A DNA stretch of 64,000 nucleotides from UBA1672 sp964351365 (GTDB lineage Bacteria; Pseudomonadota; Alphaproteobacteria; Micavibrionales; Micavibrionaceae), in assembly GCA_964351365.1 (NCBI GenBank), contig CAYGNP010000003.1:1-64000 (forward strand). Reading direction: 5' to 3'. Shown one piece after another: positions 25,429 through 33,882 of this stretch. Both the position numbers and the translations under genes were made by a program. Below the pieces are notes generated by a model, which was given only the letters and a program-made list of their open reading frames with translations, did not search any database and was not told where the DNA came from. How positions within the stretch are numbered: the first letter of the stretch is position 1; the number at the start of each line of letters is the position of its first letter.

Positions 25429-26349
25429 TTAAAGCCCGATTAGCCAAATCATGGCCGGAATATAGACCAGTGCGAAGATTGTACCGATTAAAATGGTGGT
25501 GGCAGCTTTTTCCGGCTCCATGTTCATTTGCGCGGCGAAAGCGGCGATGTTGGCGGCAGGGGGGACGATGGCCATCATCATCATGACATTATAAAGCTCG
25601 GCACTGAGCATATGAAAAAAGGTTTGGTCGAGCCAGATATAGGCAAATGTCAGGGCGGGGAAGACGATGAATTTTCCAGCGAAGGTGAGCGCAGTAAAGC
25701 GCCAGCCAAAGACGAAATGATCGATTTTTGCCATGGCCGCGCCTATAATCATCATGCCGATAATTACATAAGCGCCTTTGAAATGTGTCCAATAGGATAT
25801 CAGCAGATCAGGGAAATCGGCGCCTGAGAAATTCCAGGCAAAGCCCGCTATCATGGCGTATATGCCGGGAAATCTTGCAAGCTTGATAAAACTTTGGCGC
25901 ACCGTGAAGGAGCTGCGGGCGGCGATGTAATATCCTACCGTTGATTCAAAAACTGTGCCGCCCAGCATCATGAATATATAGATGGCGATGGTTTCCTCGC
26001 TGAAAAACAGCATCACAAGGGGGATACCGAAATAGCCTGTATTGCCCATTGATGCGCACATCGCCATCAGGTTTGCCTGCTTGTCCTGATAGACTTTTTT
26101 GCCCAGTGCAAAAAAGCCAAGGCCGATAATGACGCTGATAGCGAAGAAAAAAACGGGAAGAATAATGTATTCGGGTTTGAAATCGAGATTGGCCACGTAG
26201 CCAAATGTTACGGGCGGCATGAAGATGTAGATGCCAAGCGTGGCGAGTGTGTCACGCTCCACGCGCATTTTCTTTGTGCAGAAATAGCCCAGCGCGATGA
26301 GAGCATAGAGCGGGAGGAGATTTACGAACAGAGTAAAGAAAGCGGTCAT
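25429..26349 (-). CDS. AEC family (auxin efflux carrier-like) permease
   Basis: 306-residue inner-membrane protein of the AEC family with about ten membrane helices. Family features are the N-terminal LLPLYALIALGYFCTKK, the CASMGNTGYFGIPLVMLFF helix with its NxGYxGxP motif, and the C-terminal PPAANIAAFAAQMNMEPEKA, a substrate-site motif. Bacterial members move malate, malonate or other small anions; the substrate here is unknown. The ATG at 26349 overlaps the ribF stop as ATGA, so the two are translationally coupled although functionally unrelated. Confidence 0.9.
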   Translation of the reverse strand: MTAFFTLFVNLLPLYALIALGYFCTKKMRVERDTLATLGIYIFMPPVTFGYVANLDFKPEYIILPVFFFAISVIIGLGFFALGKKVYQDKQANLMAMCASMGNTGYFGIPLVMLFFSEETIAIYIFMMLGGTVFESTVGYYIAARSSFTVRQSFIKLARFPGIYAMIAGFAWNFSGADFPDLLISYWTHFKGAYVIIGMMIIGAAMAKIDHFVFGWRFTALTFAGKFIVFPALTFAYIWLDQTFFHMLSAELYNVMMMMAIVPPAANIAAFAAQMNMEPEKAATTILIGTIFALVYIPAMIWLIGL

Positions 26350-27272
26350 TGTTGTCCTTGCAAAATATCTTTGGCCTGTTCGCAATCCTTATCCATTTGC
26401 GTGATCAGTGCCTCGAGGCTGTCGAATTTTGCTTCGCCGCGCAAGTATTTTACCGGACGCACGCATAATGTTTCCCCGTATATTTCGCGATCAAAGTCAA
26501 AGATGAAGGTCTCGACCTGCGCAGTTTCGACTTCGAACATCGGGCGGATGCCTATATTTGCTGCGGCTTTATGCCACTCCTCTTCTCCCTTGATGCGGGC
26601 AAGGCAGGCGTATATTCCGTATGAGGGGTGCACGGTATCGCCCAGCGCCATATTCGCGGTGGGGTACCCAAGGGCGCGCCCGCGCTGATCGCCCTTTACG
26701 ATTTCTCCGCGAATTTCCCAATCCCATCCCAATATTTTGTTGGCTTTGTCGATTTCGCCGTGGCGCAGATATTGACGCACGGTGCTTGAGGAGAATGCTG
26801 CGCCAGATTCGCTTTGCACTTTTTCTATGGCGGTGACGGACAGACCTGCATCGATGATGGTTTGGGGTGAGCCAGTGCGCAGCTGGCCGAATTTAAAATC
26901 AGCCCCTACAAAAATATGAGATGCCTTCAGGCCGCCGATGAGAATATCTGAGACAAATTTTTCTGCGCTCTGGCTGGCGAAGTCCCAGTTGAAGGGCAGT
27001 GAGAAGAGTAAATCTATGCCGAGCAATTCAAGGCGCTCAGCCTTAAGCGCGGCTGGGGTGATGCGCTGCGGGGGCTGGCTTGGGCGAAAAAGCTGGCGGG
27101 GGTGCGGCTCGAATGTTAAAACGCCAAGCGGCTTTGCAGTTTTTTTGGCAAATTTGTGGGCGCGATCAATCAAGGCATGATGACCGCGATGCACGCCATC
27201 GAAATTGCCGATCACGATGACTGCTTCTTGCGCCGCCTTGGGCAGGTTCTTATATGTCTCAAAATACTGCAT
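26346..27272 (-). CDS. ribF: Bifunctional riboflavin kinase / FAD synthetase
   Basis: Makes FMN from riboflavin and ATP, then FAD. 308 residues. The N-terminal adenylyltransferase domain shows VIGNFDGVHRGHHALIDRA (HxGH-type nucleotide motif) and SSSTVRQYLRHGEID. The C-terminal kinase domain starts about residue 185 with KGDQRGRALGYPTANMAL and continues with HPSYGIYACLAR and VETFIFDFDREIYGE. Relevant locally because sdhA, photolyase and other flavoproteins are in the window, though not in the same operon. Confidence 0.96.
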   Translation of the reverse strand: MQYFETYKNLPKAAQEAVIVIGNFDGVHRGHHALIDRAHKFAKKTAKPLGVLTFEPHPRQLFRPSQPPQRITPAALKAERLELLGIDLLFSLPFNWDFASQSAEKFVSDILIGGLKASHIFVGADFKFGQLRTGSPQTIIDAGLSVTAIEKVQSESGAAFSSSTVRQYLRHGEIDKANKILGWDWEIRGEIVKGDQRGRALGYPTANMALGDTVHPSYGIYACLARIKGEEEWHKAAANIGIRPMFEVETAQVETFIFDFDREIYGETLCVRPVKYLRGEAKFDSLEALITQMDKDCEQAKDILQGQQ

Positions 27273-27337
27273 GGTTTCTTATAGCGCCTTGTAAAAATAA
27301 AAAAATCTTTTTTATTTTGATTTTTTACAGCAGGTCT

Positions 27338-27363
27338 GTAACGTTGTAATGCTCCTCGGCGAA
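27338..27363 (+). promoter_or_regulatory. Predicted ECF sigma promoter of the bufferin operon
   Basis: GTAACG (27338-27343), 16 bases, then CGAA (27360-27363). This is the layout of ECF-sigma promoters (GTAAC/CGAA) and, as recalled and not checked here, of the Caulobacter SigF promoters that drive the homologous DUF2282-DUF692 operons. The predicted leader is about 65 bases. No sigma gene is in the window. Confidence 0.5.
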
Positions 27364-27433
27364 ATGTTTGAGTAATTGTGCTTGTGATTTTTTCAGGAGC
27401 AAAACTTTTATAAACTATTATGAGGAAAAACTT

Positions 27434-27730
27434 ATGAATACCAAAAAAACTTTGAACACTGTTCTTGCCGGTGCGGCGGCTGTTGCTGCGCTTGGTCTTG
27501 CGTCTACAGCCTCTCATGCTGAGGAAAAAGCAAAAGAAAAATGCTATGGCGTGGTTAAAGCCGGTCAAAATGGCTGCGGCTCTGCTGATAAGGCTCATGG
27601 ATGCGCGGCGCAGGCCACTGTTGATGGCAGCGGTGCGGAGTGGATCAAAGTTCCAGCCGGTCTTTGCGAAAAACTTGTTGGCGGATCACTTGAGCCGAAT
27701 CTGGACAAAAAAGGCACAGCACCAGAATAA
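27434..27730 (+). CDS. bufA: Bufferin-type precursor peptide (DUF2282)
   Basis: 98-residue substrate peptide of a copper-handling RiPP pathway. The first about 29 residues are a Sec-type signal peptide (MNTKKTLNTVLAGAAAVAAL, then SHA before EEKAK). The core has four cysteines in the DUF2282 order: EKCYGVV, NGCGSAD, HGCAAQA and GLCEKL, followed by VGGSLEP. In characterised homologues an MNIO enzyme turns core cysteines into copper-binding heterocycles and the peptide is exported to the periplasm. The ATG at 27434 has TGAGGA upstream and begins the signal peptide; earlier in-frame starts do not. First gene of bufA-bufB-bufC-doxX. Confidence 0.92.
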   Translation: MNTKKTLNTVLAGAAAVAALGLASTASHAEEKAKEKCYGVVKAGQNGCGSADKAHGCAAQATVDGSGAEWIKVPAGLCEKLVGGSLEPNLDKKGTAPE

Positions 27731-27742
27731 GGCAACGCGTTT

Positions 27743-28654
27743 ATGAATCAGCCTGCTTTGAAATTTGAAGAGATACAGGCTTTACCCTCTCGCTCACCGG
27801 ATGGTCCTCTCACTCATCCGGTGGGCGTTGGGCTAAGGTCGGTGCACTATCAGGAGATGCTTGATAGGCTGCCAGATCTTGGCTGGCTGGAGATCCATCC
27901 GGAGAATTACTTTTGTGGCGGTGTTCACCGCCATTACCTCGATCAAATCCGCGAACATTACGCGCTCAGCATTCATGGGGTCGGGCTATCGCTCGGCTCT
28001 GATTCGGATGTAGATGCCTCGCATTTGCGCAAGTTCAAGGCGCTGATTGATCGTTATAACCCGTTTATTGTATCTGATCATGTTGCGTGGAGCGCGAGCG
28101 GGAATGCGCATTTAAATGATTTACTGCCTCTGCCGTACACAAAAGAAACTCTGGCACGCGTGGCAAGAAATATTGACCAGACGCAGCAATTTTTCGGGCG
28201 GCGTATTTTGGTTGAGAATCCATCAACCTATATCGCGTTTAAAGATAATGATATGCGCGAGCAGGATTTTATGAATGCTTTGTGCGAGATAACCGGATGT
28301 TCGATGCTGCTCGATATCAATAATATTTATGTGCAGAGCCATAATCACGGGCTTGATCCAGTCGCCTATATCAATGAAATCAATCCGTATTTTGTGATGG
28401 AGATGCATCTGGCGGGCCATGTTGAAAAAAGTGCCGGAGCGCACTCAATATTGGTGGATACGCATAATCAAATGGTGTGTGATGTAGTTTGGGATTTATA
28501 TGCGCATGCAGTAGGGCATGTTGGAAGCGTGCCCACGTTAATTGAGTGGGATCAGGACGTGCCGGCGCTGGATGTTCTTTTGGCTGAGGCGCAGGCGGCG
28601 CGGGGTATTATGGAGCGCGTTACTCTTGATCGTTATGCTCATGCTGCTGAATGA
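27743..28654 (+). CDS. bufB: MNIO-family peptide-modifying enzyme (DUF692)
   Basis: 303-residue multinuclear non-heme iron enzyme with a TIM-barrel fold that modifies cysteines of the precursor encoded just upstream. Metal-ligand segments typical of the family are present: EIHPENYFCGG, LSIHGVGLSLGSD, FIVSDHVAWS, ILVENPSTYIAF, MLLDINNIYVQSHNHG and VMEMHLAGHVE. An EWDQDVP motif lies near the C-terminus. It follows bufA by 12 bases and its end overlaps bufC, consistent with one transcript and stoichiometric partners. Confidence 0.94.
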   Translation: MNQPALKFEEIQALPSRSPDGPLTHPVGVGLRSVHYQEMLDRLPDLGWLEIHPENYFCGGVHRHYLDQIREHYALSIHGVGLSLGSDSDVDASHLRKFKALIDRYNPFIVSDHVAWSASGNAHLNDLLPLPYTKETLARVARNIDQTQQFFGRRILVENPSTYIAFKDNDMREQDFMNALCEITGCSMLLDINNIYVQSHNHGLDPVAYINEINPYFVMEMHLAGHVEKSAGAHSILVDTHNQMVCDVVWDLYAHAVGHVGSVPTLIEWDQDVPALDVLLAEAQAARGIMERVTLDRYAHAAE

Positions 28655-29429
28655 GGTTCAAGAAAAATTCAAGCAGCTTATGCTTCAGCCCGCGAGCGGT
28701 TTGGAGAGCATTCCGCCGGATCTGCATGCGGTTTTTGTGCAGGATCATATCTCCGCCAGAGCGCGGCTGAAAATATATCACAATAATGTTATCGGCAGCA
28801 TCAGCGCATCTCTGTGCGCGGGGTTTCCTCTTTTGGAGAAACTTGTTGGTGCGGATTTCCTGAAAGGGTTGGCGCGGGATTTTATCTTTCAGCATCCGCC
28901 GCAATCAGGGTGTATGCATCATTATGGCGCGGGTTTTGATGATTTCATACGCGCATATGGCCCTTGCGCAGCGCTTCCCTATCTTGGCGATGTGGCGGCC
29001 ATGGAGATTGCGATTAATAATGCTTATTACGCCGATGATGATGTTCCGCTTGGGCGGGACGAGCTGGCGGGTCATGGTGTGCATGGCATAGGGGATGTGA
29101 TTTTATCGCTACGCAGTTCTGCGGCGTTGCTGTCTTCTGCCTATCCGCTGATGGAGATTCGTGATTTTTGTCTGGATGAGGTGCACAATGCCGCGCCTGA
29201 TCTTGGCGTTTCCTGTCGAACACGATTGCTTGTTTTCCGCCCGAACCTTGAGGTCAAATTGATTGTTCTCGAGGAGGATGCTTTTTTTATGCTCTCGTGT
29301 ATACATGACGGTATACCGCTTGCTCAAGCTTTGGATAAAACGCTGGAGCTTTATCCTGCTTTCGACTTTAATGTCTTTTTGCAACGGCACATCATGCTTG
29401 AAACTTTTTCTTCCCTGCGTGCGAAGTAA
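28641..29429 (+). CDS. bufC: DUF2063 partner protein of the MNIO enzyme
   Basis: About 262 residues. The N-terminal DUF2063 domain (residues about 1-95) shows the family pattern: LNEVQEKFKQLMLQP, then ARLKIYHNNVIGSISASLCA and FPLLEKLVGADFL. The less conserved C-terminal half is alpha/beta. In related systems this protein recognises the precursor leader and presents it to the MNIO enzyme. The start is uncertain: ATGs at 28635 and 28641 are both inside the bufB end, and the frame is open to 28542. The 28641 start is chosen because family members begin close to this helix. Confidence 0.9.
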   Translation: MLLNEVQEKFKQLMLQPASGLESIPPDLHAVFVQDHISARARLKIYHNNVIGSISASLCAGFPLLEKLVGADFLKGLARDFIFQHPPQSGCMHHYGAGFDDFIRAYGPCAALPYLGDVAAMEIAINNAYYADDDVPLGRDELAGHGVHGIGDVILSLRSSAALLSSAYPLMEIRDFCLDEVHNAAPDLGVSCRTRLLVFRPNLEVKLIVLEEDAFFMLSCIHDGIPLAQALDKTLELYPAFDFNVFLQRHIMLETFSSLRAK

Positions 29430-29459
29430 CAAATAATACAAAATACAAAGGATTATTAC

Positions 29460-29924
29460 ATGCTTACTCTTTATTCAAAACTGATTAGATTATCGAATAG
29501 AACATTGGTGCCGCTTCTCAATCTGGCCATTCGCCTTTATATGGCCAATATATTCTGGAAGTCGGGTTACCTGAAATATGAAAGCTATGCGAACGGGCAG
29601 TGGGAAGATGTTGTGGAGGCCTTTACGGAGTACCACCCCATCCCCGGTGTTGATCCGCAACTGGCGGCGATTGGCGGCACGATCGGGGAGCTTGTGCTGC
29701 CTATTATGCTTGCCCTTGGCATTTTTACGCGTTTTGGCGCGGCGGGGCTTCTGGTGATGACACTGGTGATTCAATTCGTTGTGCCAGCGGAGTATGAGGT
29801 TCACAATCCGCAGCATTATTTCTGGATGCTGCTTTTGGCGGTGCCGATGTTGCATGGCGGTCGCATCTTGTCTGTTGATGGGCTGGCGCGCAGATTTATC
29901 TTCAAGCGTAAGATAGTTGGTTAA
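29460..29924 (+). CDS. DoxX-family membrane protein of the bufferin operon
   Basis: 154 residues with four predicted membrane helices: LLNLAIRLYMANIFWKSG; the PQLAAIGGTIGELVLPIML region; FTRFGAAGLLVMTLVIQFVV; and HYFWMLLLAVPMLHGG. It matches DoxX proteins, which often close operons of DUF2282/DUF692/DUF2063 genes, where they are proposed to act in membrane redox or export steps. It lies 30 bases after bufC, and a strong terminator follows it at 29976. The precise role in this pathway is unknown. Confidence 0.88.
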   Translation: MLTLYSKLIRLSNRTLVPLLNLAIRLYMANIFWKSGYLKYESYANGQWEDVVEAFTEYHPIPGVDPQLAAIGGTIGELVLPIMLALGIFTRFGAAGLLVMTLVIQFVVPAEYEVHNPQHYFWMLLLAVPMLHGGRILSVDGLARRFIFKRKIVG

Positions 29925-29975
29925 AACAACGCGTTTAAAGATATAAGAGACTTGATAAAGCTGTATAAATAACTA

Positions 29976-30017
29976 CCCTGTGGTTCCTGATAATAAAATG
30001 GAGCCGCAGGGTTTTTT
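29976..30017 (+). terminator. Intrinsic terminator of the bufferin operon, abutting lspA
   Basis: CCCTGTGGTTCC and GGAGCCGCAGGG form an unbroken 12-pair stem (two G-U pairs) with a 12-base loop, followed by six T. The T-run ends one base before the lspA ATG at 30019, and the only purine-rich segment that could serve as an lspA ribosome site (GCAGGG) is the 3' arm of the stem. Confidence 0.85.
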
Positions 30018-30018
30018 C

Positions 30019-30606
30019 ATGGATCGTCCACATTCAAAACGTGTTGCTTGGCTTGTTTTATCCTTTGTTATCATTGTGATTGACCAGATCAGCAAATGGG
30101 TGATTACGCAGAAGGTTTTTTATCCTGATATATACGGCGCTCCGGGGGCAGAATTTTTTACCTGGATTACAACGAGTTCGGAGCGATTGCCGTTCCGATC
30201 GATTGAAATCACATCCTATTTCAATCTTGTGATGGCGTGGAACCCGGGGGTGAGTTTCAGCCTTTTCAGCGATATGGGGGCGAGTATGCCGCTTATTCTG
30301 ATTATTTTGTCTTTGGTTATAACCTTACTCTTTTTGTACTGGCTGGTATTTGCGCCCTCGCATTTTCACGGGTTTTGCTATGCGCTTGTGATTGGCGGAG
30401 CGCTAGGAAATGTGTTTGATCGCGCGCGGTTTGGCGCGGTGATTGATTTTCTGGATTTTCATCTTTACGGACGGCATTGGCCTGCGTTCAATGTTGCCGA
30501 TATGTCAGTTGTGTTTGGTATTTGCGTCCTGATATTTGTTTCGATAGTCTTTGAAATCATGGCCAAACAGGGTTATCGTAAGAAACTTGAACATAATGAG
30601 ATTTGA
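30019..30606 (+). CDS. lspA: Lipoprotein signal peptidase
   Basis: Inner-membrane aspartyl protease (signal peptidase II) that cleaves prolipoproteins before the lipidated Cys. About 195 residues with four membrane helices. Family motifs are VIDQISKWVIT in helix 1, the AWNPGVSFSLF box, GALGNVFDRARFG followed by VIDFLDFH with the first catalytic Asp, and FNVADMSVVFG with the second. Upstream in-frame starts at 29980 and 29998 lie inside the terminator hairpin, so 30019 is preferred. Several lipoproteins in the window are its likely substrates. The next gene starts six bases after its stop. Confidence 0.94.
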   Translation: MDRPHSKRVAWLVLSFVIIVIDQISKWVITQKVFYPDIYGAPGAEFFTWITTSSERLPFRSIEITSYFNLVMAWNPGVSFSLFSDMGASMPLILIILSLVITLLFLYWLVFAPSHFHGFCYALVIGGALGNVFDRARFGAVIDFLDFHLYGRHWPAFNVADMSVVFGICVLIFVSIVFEIMAKQGYRKKLEHNEI

Positions 30607-30612
30607 ACTTTA

Positions 30613-31128
30613 ATGAATAAAAATACTCTTATTCTTTTTTGCGCTTTTGTGTTTGCCCTTAATGGCTGTGCGAATGTTAAGAACTCGCTTGGGCTTGAGA
30701 AAAGCTCACCGGATGAGTTTGCTGTTTTGACGCGTGCGCCGCTTGAAATCCCGCCGCATTTGCAATTGCCTCAGCCGGTTCCCGGCCAGCCACGCCCGCA
30801 GGAGCAATCAACGATAGATCAGGCGCAGCAAGCTGTGTTTGGCAATGTGCCGCAAAAAGGTACGCAAGCAAGCAGCGCAGAAGCCGTATTGCTAGATAAA
30901 GCCGGTGCAGATTCGCGCTTGCCTAATATTCGCGCGGCGGTGAATAATGAGACTAAAGAGCTTGAATACCGCAATGTTCCAGCTGCGAAAAAAATTCTTA
31001 ATTTAGGCTCTAAGGGCCAGCCATCCGCCACAGTTGTTGACGCCAAGAAAGAGCTGGAGCGGCTGAAAGCGAATAAAGAGGCGGGAAAAACTGTCACTGA
31101 GGGTGAAACCCCTTCAATAGAAGAATAG
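30613..31128 (+). CDS. DUF3035 / BamF-like lipoprotein
   Basis: 171 residues. The signal MNKNTLILFCAFVFALNGCA places the lipidated Cys at residue 19. The diagnostic N-terminal segment is SPDEFAVLTRAPLEIPPHLQ, followed by a Pro/Gln-rich linker and an acidic tail. This is the DUF3035 family, which in Alphaproteobacteria is associated with the BAM outer-membrane protein assembly complex (BamF). The lspA-DUF3035-M16-M16 order is seen in other Alphaproteobacteria. It begins six bases after lspA and ends 16 bases before the first M16 gene. Confidence 0.85.
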   Translation: MNKNTLILFCAFVFALNGCANVKNSLGLEKSSPDEFAVLTRAPLEIPPHLQLPQPVPGQPRPQEQSTIDQAQQAVFGNVPQKGTQASSAEAVLLDKAGADSRLPNIRAAVNNETKELEYRNVPAAKKILNLGSKGQPSATVVDAKKELERLKANKEAGKTVTEGETPSIEE

Positions 31129-31144
31129 ATAAAGGGTTTACAGT

Positions 31145-32524
31145 ATGTTGCGCGTGATAATATTCCTGCTTATAGGTTTTTGTATACTTACTCCTGCCTT
31201 CGCGCAGGATAAGGTTTTTAATGCGAAATCCTATATGCTGGATAATGGCTTACAGGTGGTGGTCGTGGAAAATGACCGCGCGCCGGTTGTTACGCATATG
31301 GTCTGGTACCGCGTGGGCGCCGCGGATGAGCCGCGGGGGAAATCTGGAATCGCGCATTTTCTTGAGCATTTGATGTTTAAAGGACAGAGCGATGCCAAGC
31401 TTGCCACTTTGGCGCCGGGTGAATTTTCCCGGATTGTGCGTTCTCTAGGCGGGGAGGATAATGCGTTTACCTCGCAGGATTATACGGCGTATTTTCAGTC
31501 TATTGCTGCCGATCAGCTTGAGACCGTGATGCGCATGGAGGCCGGGCGGATGCGGGGGATTGATGTGCCGTCGGCGGAATTCGCGTCTGAAAGTCTGGTT
31601 ATTTTAGAAGAGCGATCGCAACGTACGGATAATGACCCCAGCGCACTGATGGCCGAGCAAATGAATGATGCCTTATTTCCTAACCATCCCTATGGTATTC
31701 CTGTCATAGGCTGGCGGCATGAAATTGCGGGGCTGAGTTGGGCGGATGCGAAGGAATTTTATGACCAGTTTTACGCGCCTAATAATGCGATTTTAATTGT
31801 CTCTGGCGCGGTGAGCGGTGAGGAGGTTCTGGCGCTGGCCAAGAAGACTTATGGTTTGGTTGAAAAAGTTCCAGCTATTCAGGAGCGTGTGCGCACGCAA
31901 TCCCCGCCTTTTATTGCCGCAACACGCGTAACACTTCGGCATGAGCGAGTGAATGAGCCGGTCTTCCTGCGCAAATACCGTGTGCCGAGCTACAGGCAAA
32001 ATGCGGCCGATTCTCTGGCGTTGCAGGTCTTGGAGAATATCATGAGTGATGGACAAACTGCGCGGCTATATAAATCTTTGGTCGCGGAGCAGAAAATTGC
32101 AACAGGGGTTTGGTTGTCTTATTCCTCTAGCGCGTGGGATGATGGGACAGTGACGCTTTCTGCGACCCCTTCCAAGCCGGATCAGCTTGATCTCGTCGAA
32201 GCAAATATTGATGAAGAATTACGCCGACTGATTAAAGACGGGGTCAGTGAATCAGAGCTTGCACAAGCGATTAAGAAAATGCAGGCTGAAGCTATTTATG
32301 CCCGTGACAGTGTCAGCGGCCCGGCATTTATTATCGGCTATACTCTTGTGACTGGTTCCTCTCTGGATGATATTGAAAACTGGCCGCGATTGATTGCGAC
32401 TGTTACAAAGGAGCAGATTCAAGATGTGGCGGCGCGGTATTTGAATCCGGATTCGCCCTCCTCTACGCCGCCTGTTACAGGGATTTTGTTGCCCGCAGAG
32501 CCTATTGATGGGGGAGATAAATAA
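31145..32524 (+). CDS. M16 family zinc metalloprotease, exported (catalytic partner)
   Basis: 459 residues with a signal peptide at about 1-20 (ending PAFAQD). The inverted zinc motif HFLEH is at residues 71-75, with further Glu ligands in LVILEERSQR. The N-terminal domain shows the usual VVTHMVWYRVGAADEP beta strand and the C-terminal domain has the VSESELAQAIKKMQ helix. Such PqqL/YmxG-like proteins degrade or process peptides in the periplasm. It overlaps the second M16 gene by one base (TAATG); the pair probably forms a heterodimer of an active and an inactive subunit, as in mitochondrial processing peptidase. Confidence 0.93.
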   Translation: MLRVIIFLLIGFCILTPAFAQDKVFNAKSYMLDNGLQVVVVENDRAPVVTHMVWYRVGAADEPRGKSGIAHFLEHLMFKGQSDAKLATLAPGEFSRIVRSLGGEDNAFTSQDYTAYFQSIAADQLETVMRMEAGRMRGIDVPSAEFASESLVILEERSQRTDNDPSALMAEQMNDALFPNHPYGIPVIGWRHEIAGLSWADAKEFYDQFYAPNNAILIVSGAVSGEEVLALAKKTYGLVEKVPAIQERVRTQSPPFIAATRVTLRHERVNEPVFLRKYRVPSYRQNAADSLALQVLENIMSDGQTARLYKSLVAEQKIATGVWLSYSSSAWDDGTVTLSATPSKPDQLDLVEANIDEELRRLIKDGVSESELAQAIKKMQAEAIYARDSVSGPAFIIGYTLVTGSSLDDIENWPRLIATVTKEQIQDVAARYLNPDSPSSTPPVTGILLPAEPIDGGDK

Positions 32525-33882
32525 TGCGCATATTCGCTGTCTTTTTTTGCTGTGTTCTGGTTTTTGCATCTGACGTGTCCGCGCGTGATGTGCAGAAAAA
32601 ATATCTGGACATACAAGATGTTAAAAGCCCGAGCGGGATTTCCGCATGGCTGGTCGAGGATCATTCAGTTCCGGTGATTGCGATAAAATTTGCGTTTCGC
32701 GGGGCGGGCTCAAAAAATGATCCGGATGATAAGCAGGGTCTTGCGCGGATGCTTTCCAATACATTGGATGAGGGTGCGGGAGATTTGGATGCGCAGGGTT
32801 TTCAAAAGGCGCTGAGTGATGATTCGATTAGCTTGAGTTTTGGGGCAAGCCGCGATCATTTCACCGGGCAGGTTAAAACCCTGACGTTGCATAAAGACCG
32901 CGCCTTTGAGCTTTTGGAGCTCGCGCTGATGGCGCCGCGCTTTGAGCAAGAGGCGATTGAGCGGATGCGCGCGGCCAACAAAAGCCGAATTAACGCCTCG
33001 CGCTCTGATCCGCAGTGGATTGCAGCGCGTCTGCAAAATGACCGTTTGTTTGAGGGTCATCCTTATGCGCTCAATAGCGGGGGAACGCTGAGTTCGCTCG
33101 ATGCTATTAAGGAAGGGGATTTGCGGGGGTTTTTAAAATATCTGGGCAAAGAAAACCTGATTGTTGCCGCGTCCGGTGATATCACGGCTGAGGAGCTTGG
33201 GCTCGTGCTGGATAGAGTTTTTGGCGGCTTGCCTGAGGGTATAAAAGTGCAGGATGCCGCTTATGATTTGCAAAATGCCGGTAAGTCCTACGTGTACACG
33301 CAAGATATTCCCCAAACAGTGATCGAGATTGCGCAAAACGGAATCGGGCGGGCGGATGAGGGATATTATCCGGCGCAAATTATGAATTTCATTCTGGGCG
33401 AATCCGGCTTTGGATCGCGTTTGATGGAGGAAATCCGAGAAAAACGAGGGCTGACCTATGGTATATATTCTTATTTCCGTGATTACGATGATGTGGATGT
33501 GATGCAGGTTTCGACATCGACGAAGAATGAGTCGGTTGGTGAGATGCTAGTGCTCATTAAGGATGAGTGGCAGAAAATGATTGATGCGCCGGTGAGCGAT
33601 AAAGAGCTTGCGGATGCAAAGTCCTATATTATCGGCTCCCTGCCCTTGCAGTTGACGTCGACAGATTCGATTGCGGATATAATTTTGTCCTTGCAACTGG
33701 ATCATTTGCCGATCACCTATCTGGATGAGCGGGCGGATAAAATTAATGCTGTTACTGCTGCTGATATTCAAAATGCGGCGCGCAATCTGCTCGATGCATC
33801 CAGCTTTACGACAATCCTGGTTGGCAAGCCTGAGGGGATTGAGGGTGCCATTATGTTGGATAAATTGCCGAATGTTGAATGA
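32524..33882 (+). CDS. M16 family protein lacking the zinc motif, exported (partner subunit)
   Basis: 452 residues with a signal peptide at about 1-21 (ending FASDVSARD). The fold matches M16, but the position of HxxEH reads GLARMLSNTLDEG, so no zinc site is present. The C-terminal domain keeps the conserved Arg-Tyr region IREKRGLTYGIYSYF, which in this family holds substrate in the active partner's site. This makes it the substrate-binding subunit of a pair with the preceding gene. It shares ATGA with pgi, so translation is coupled. Confidence 0.92.
   Translation: MRIFAVFFCCVLVFASDVSARDVQKKYLDIQDVKSPSGISAWLVEDHSVPVIAIKFAFRGAGSKNDPDDKQGLARMLSNTLDEGAGDLDAQGFQKALSDDSISLSFGASRDHFTGQVKTLTLHKDRAFELLELALMAPRFEQEAIERMRAANKSRINASRSDPQWIAARLQNDRLFEGHPYALNSGGTLSSLDAIKEGDLRGFLKYLGKENLIVAASGDITAEELGLVLDRVFGGLPEGIKVQDAAYDLQNAGKSYVYTQDIPQTVIEIAQNGIGRADEGYYPAQIMNFILGESGFGSRLMEEIREKRGLTYGIYSYFRDYDDVDVMQVSTSTKNESVGEMLVLIKDEWQKMIDAPVSDKELADAKSYIIGSLPLQLTSTDSIADIILSLQLDHLPITYLDERADKINAVTAADIQNAARNLLDASSFTTILVGKPEGIEGAIMLDKLPNVE

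Noticed and set aside
27289..27330. AT-rich hairpin between ribF and the bufferin promoter
   Set aside because: The arms TGTAAAAA and TTTTTACA are almost pure A/T, so the pairing may be chance; no GC core as in a terminator.
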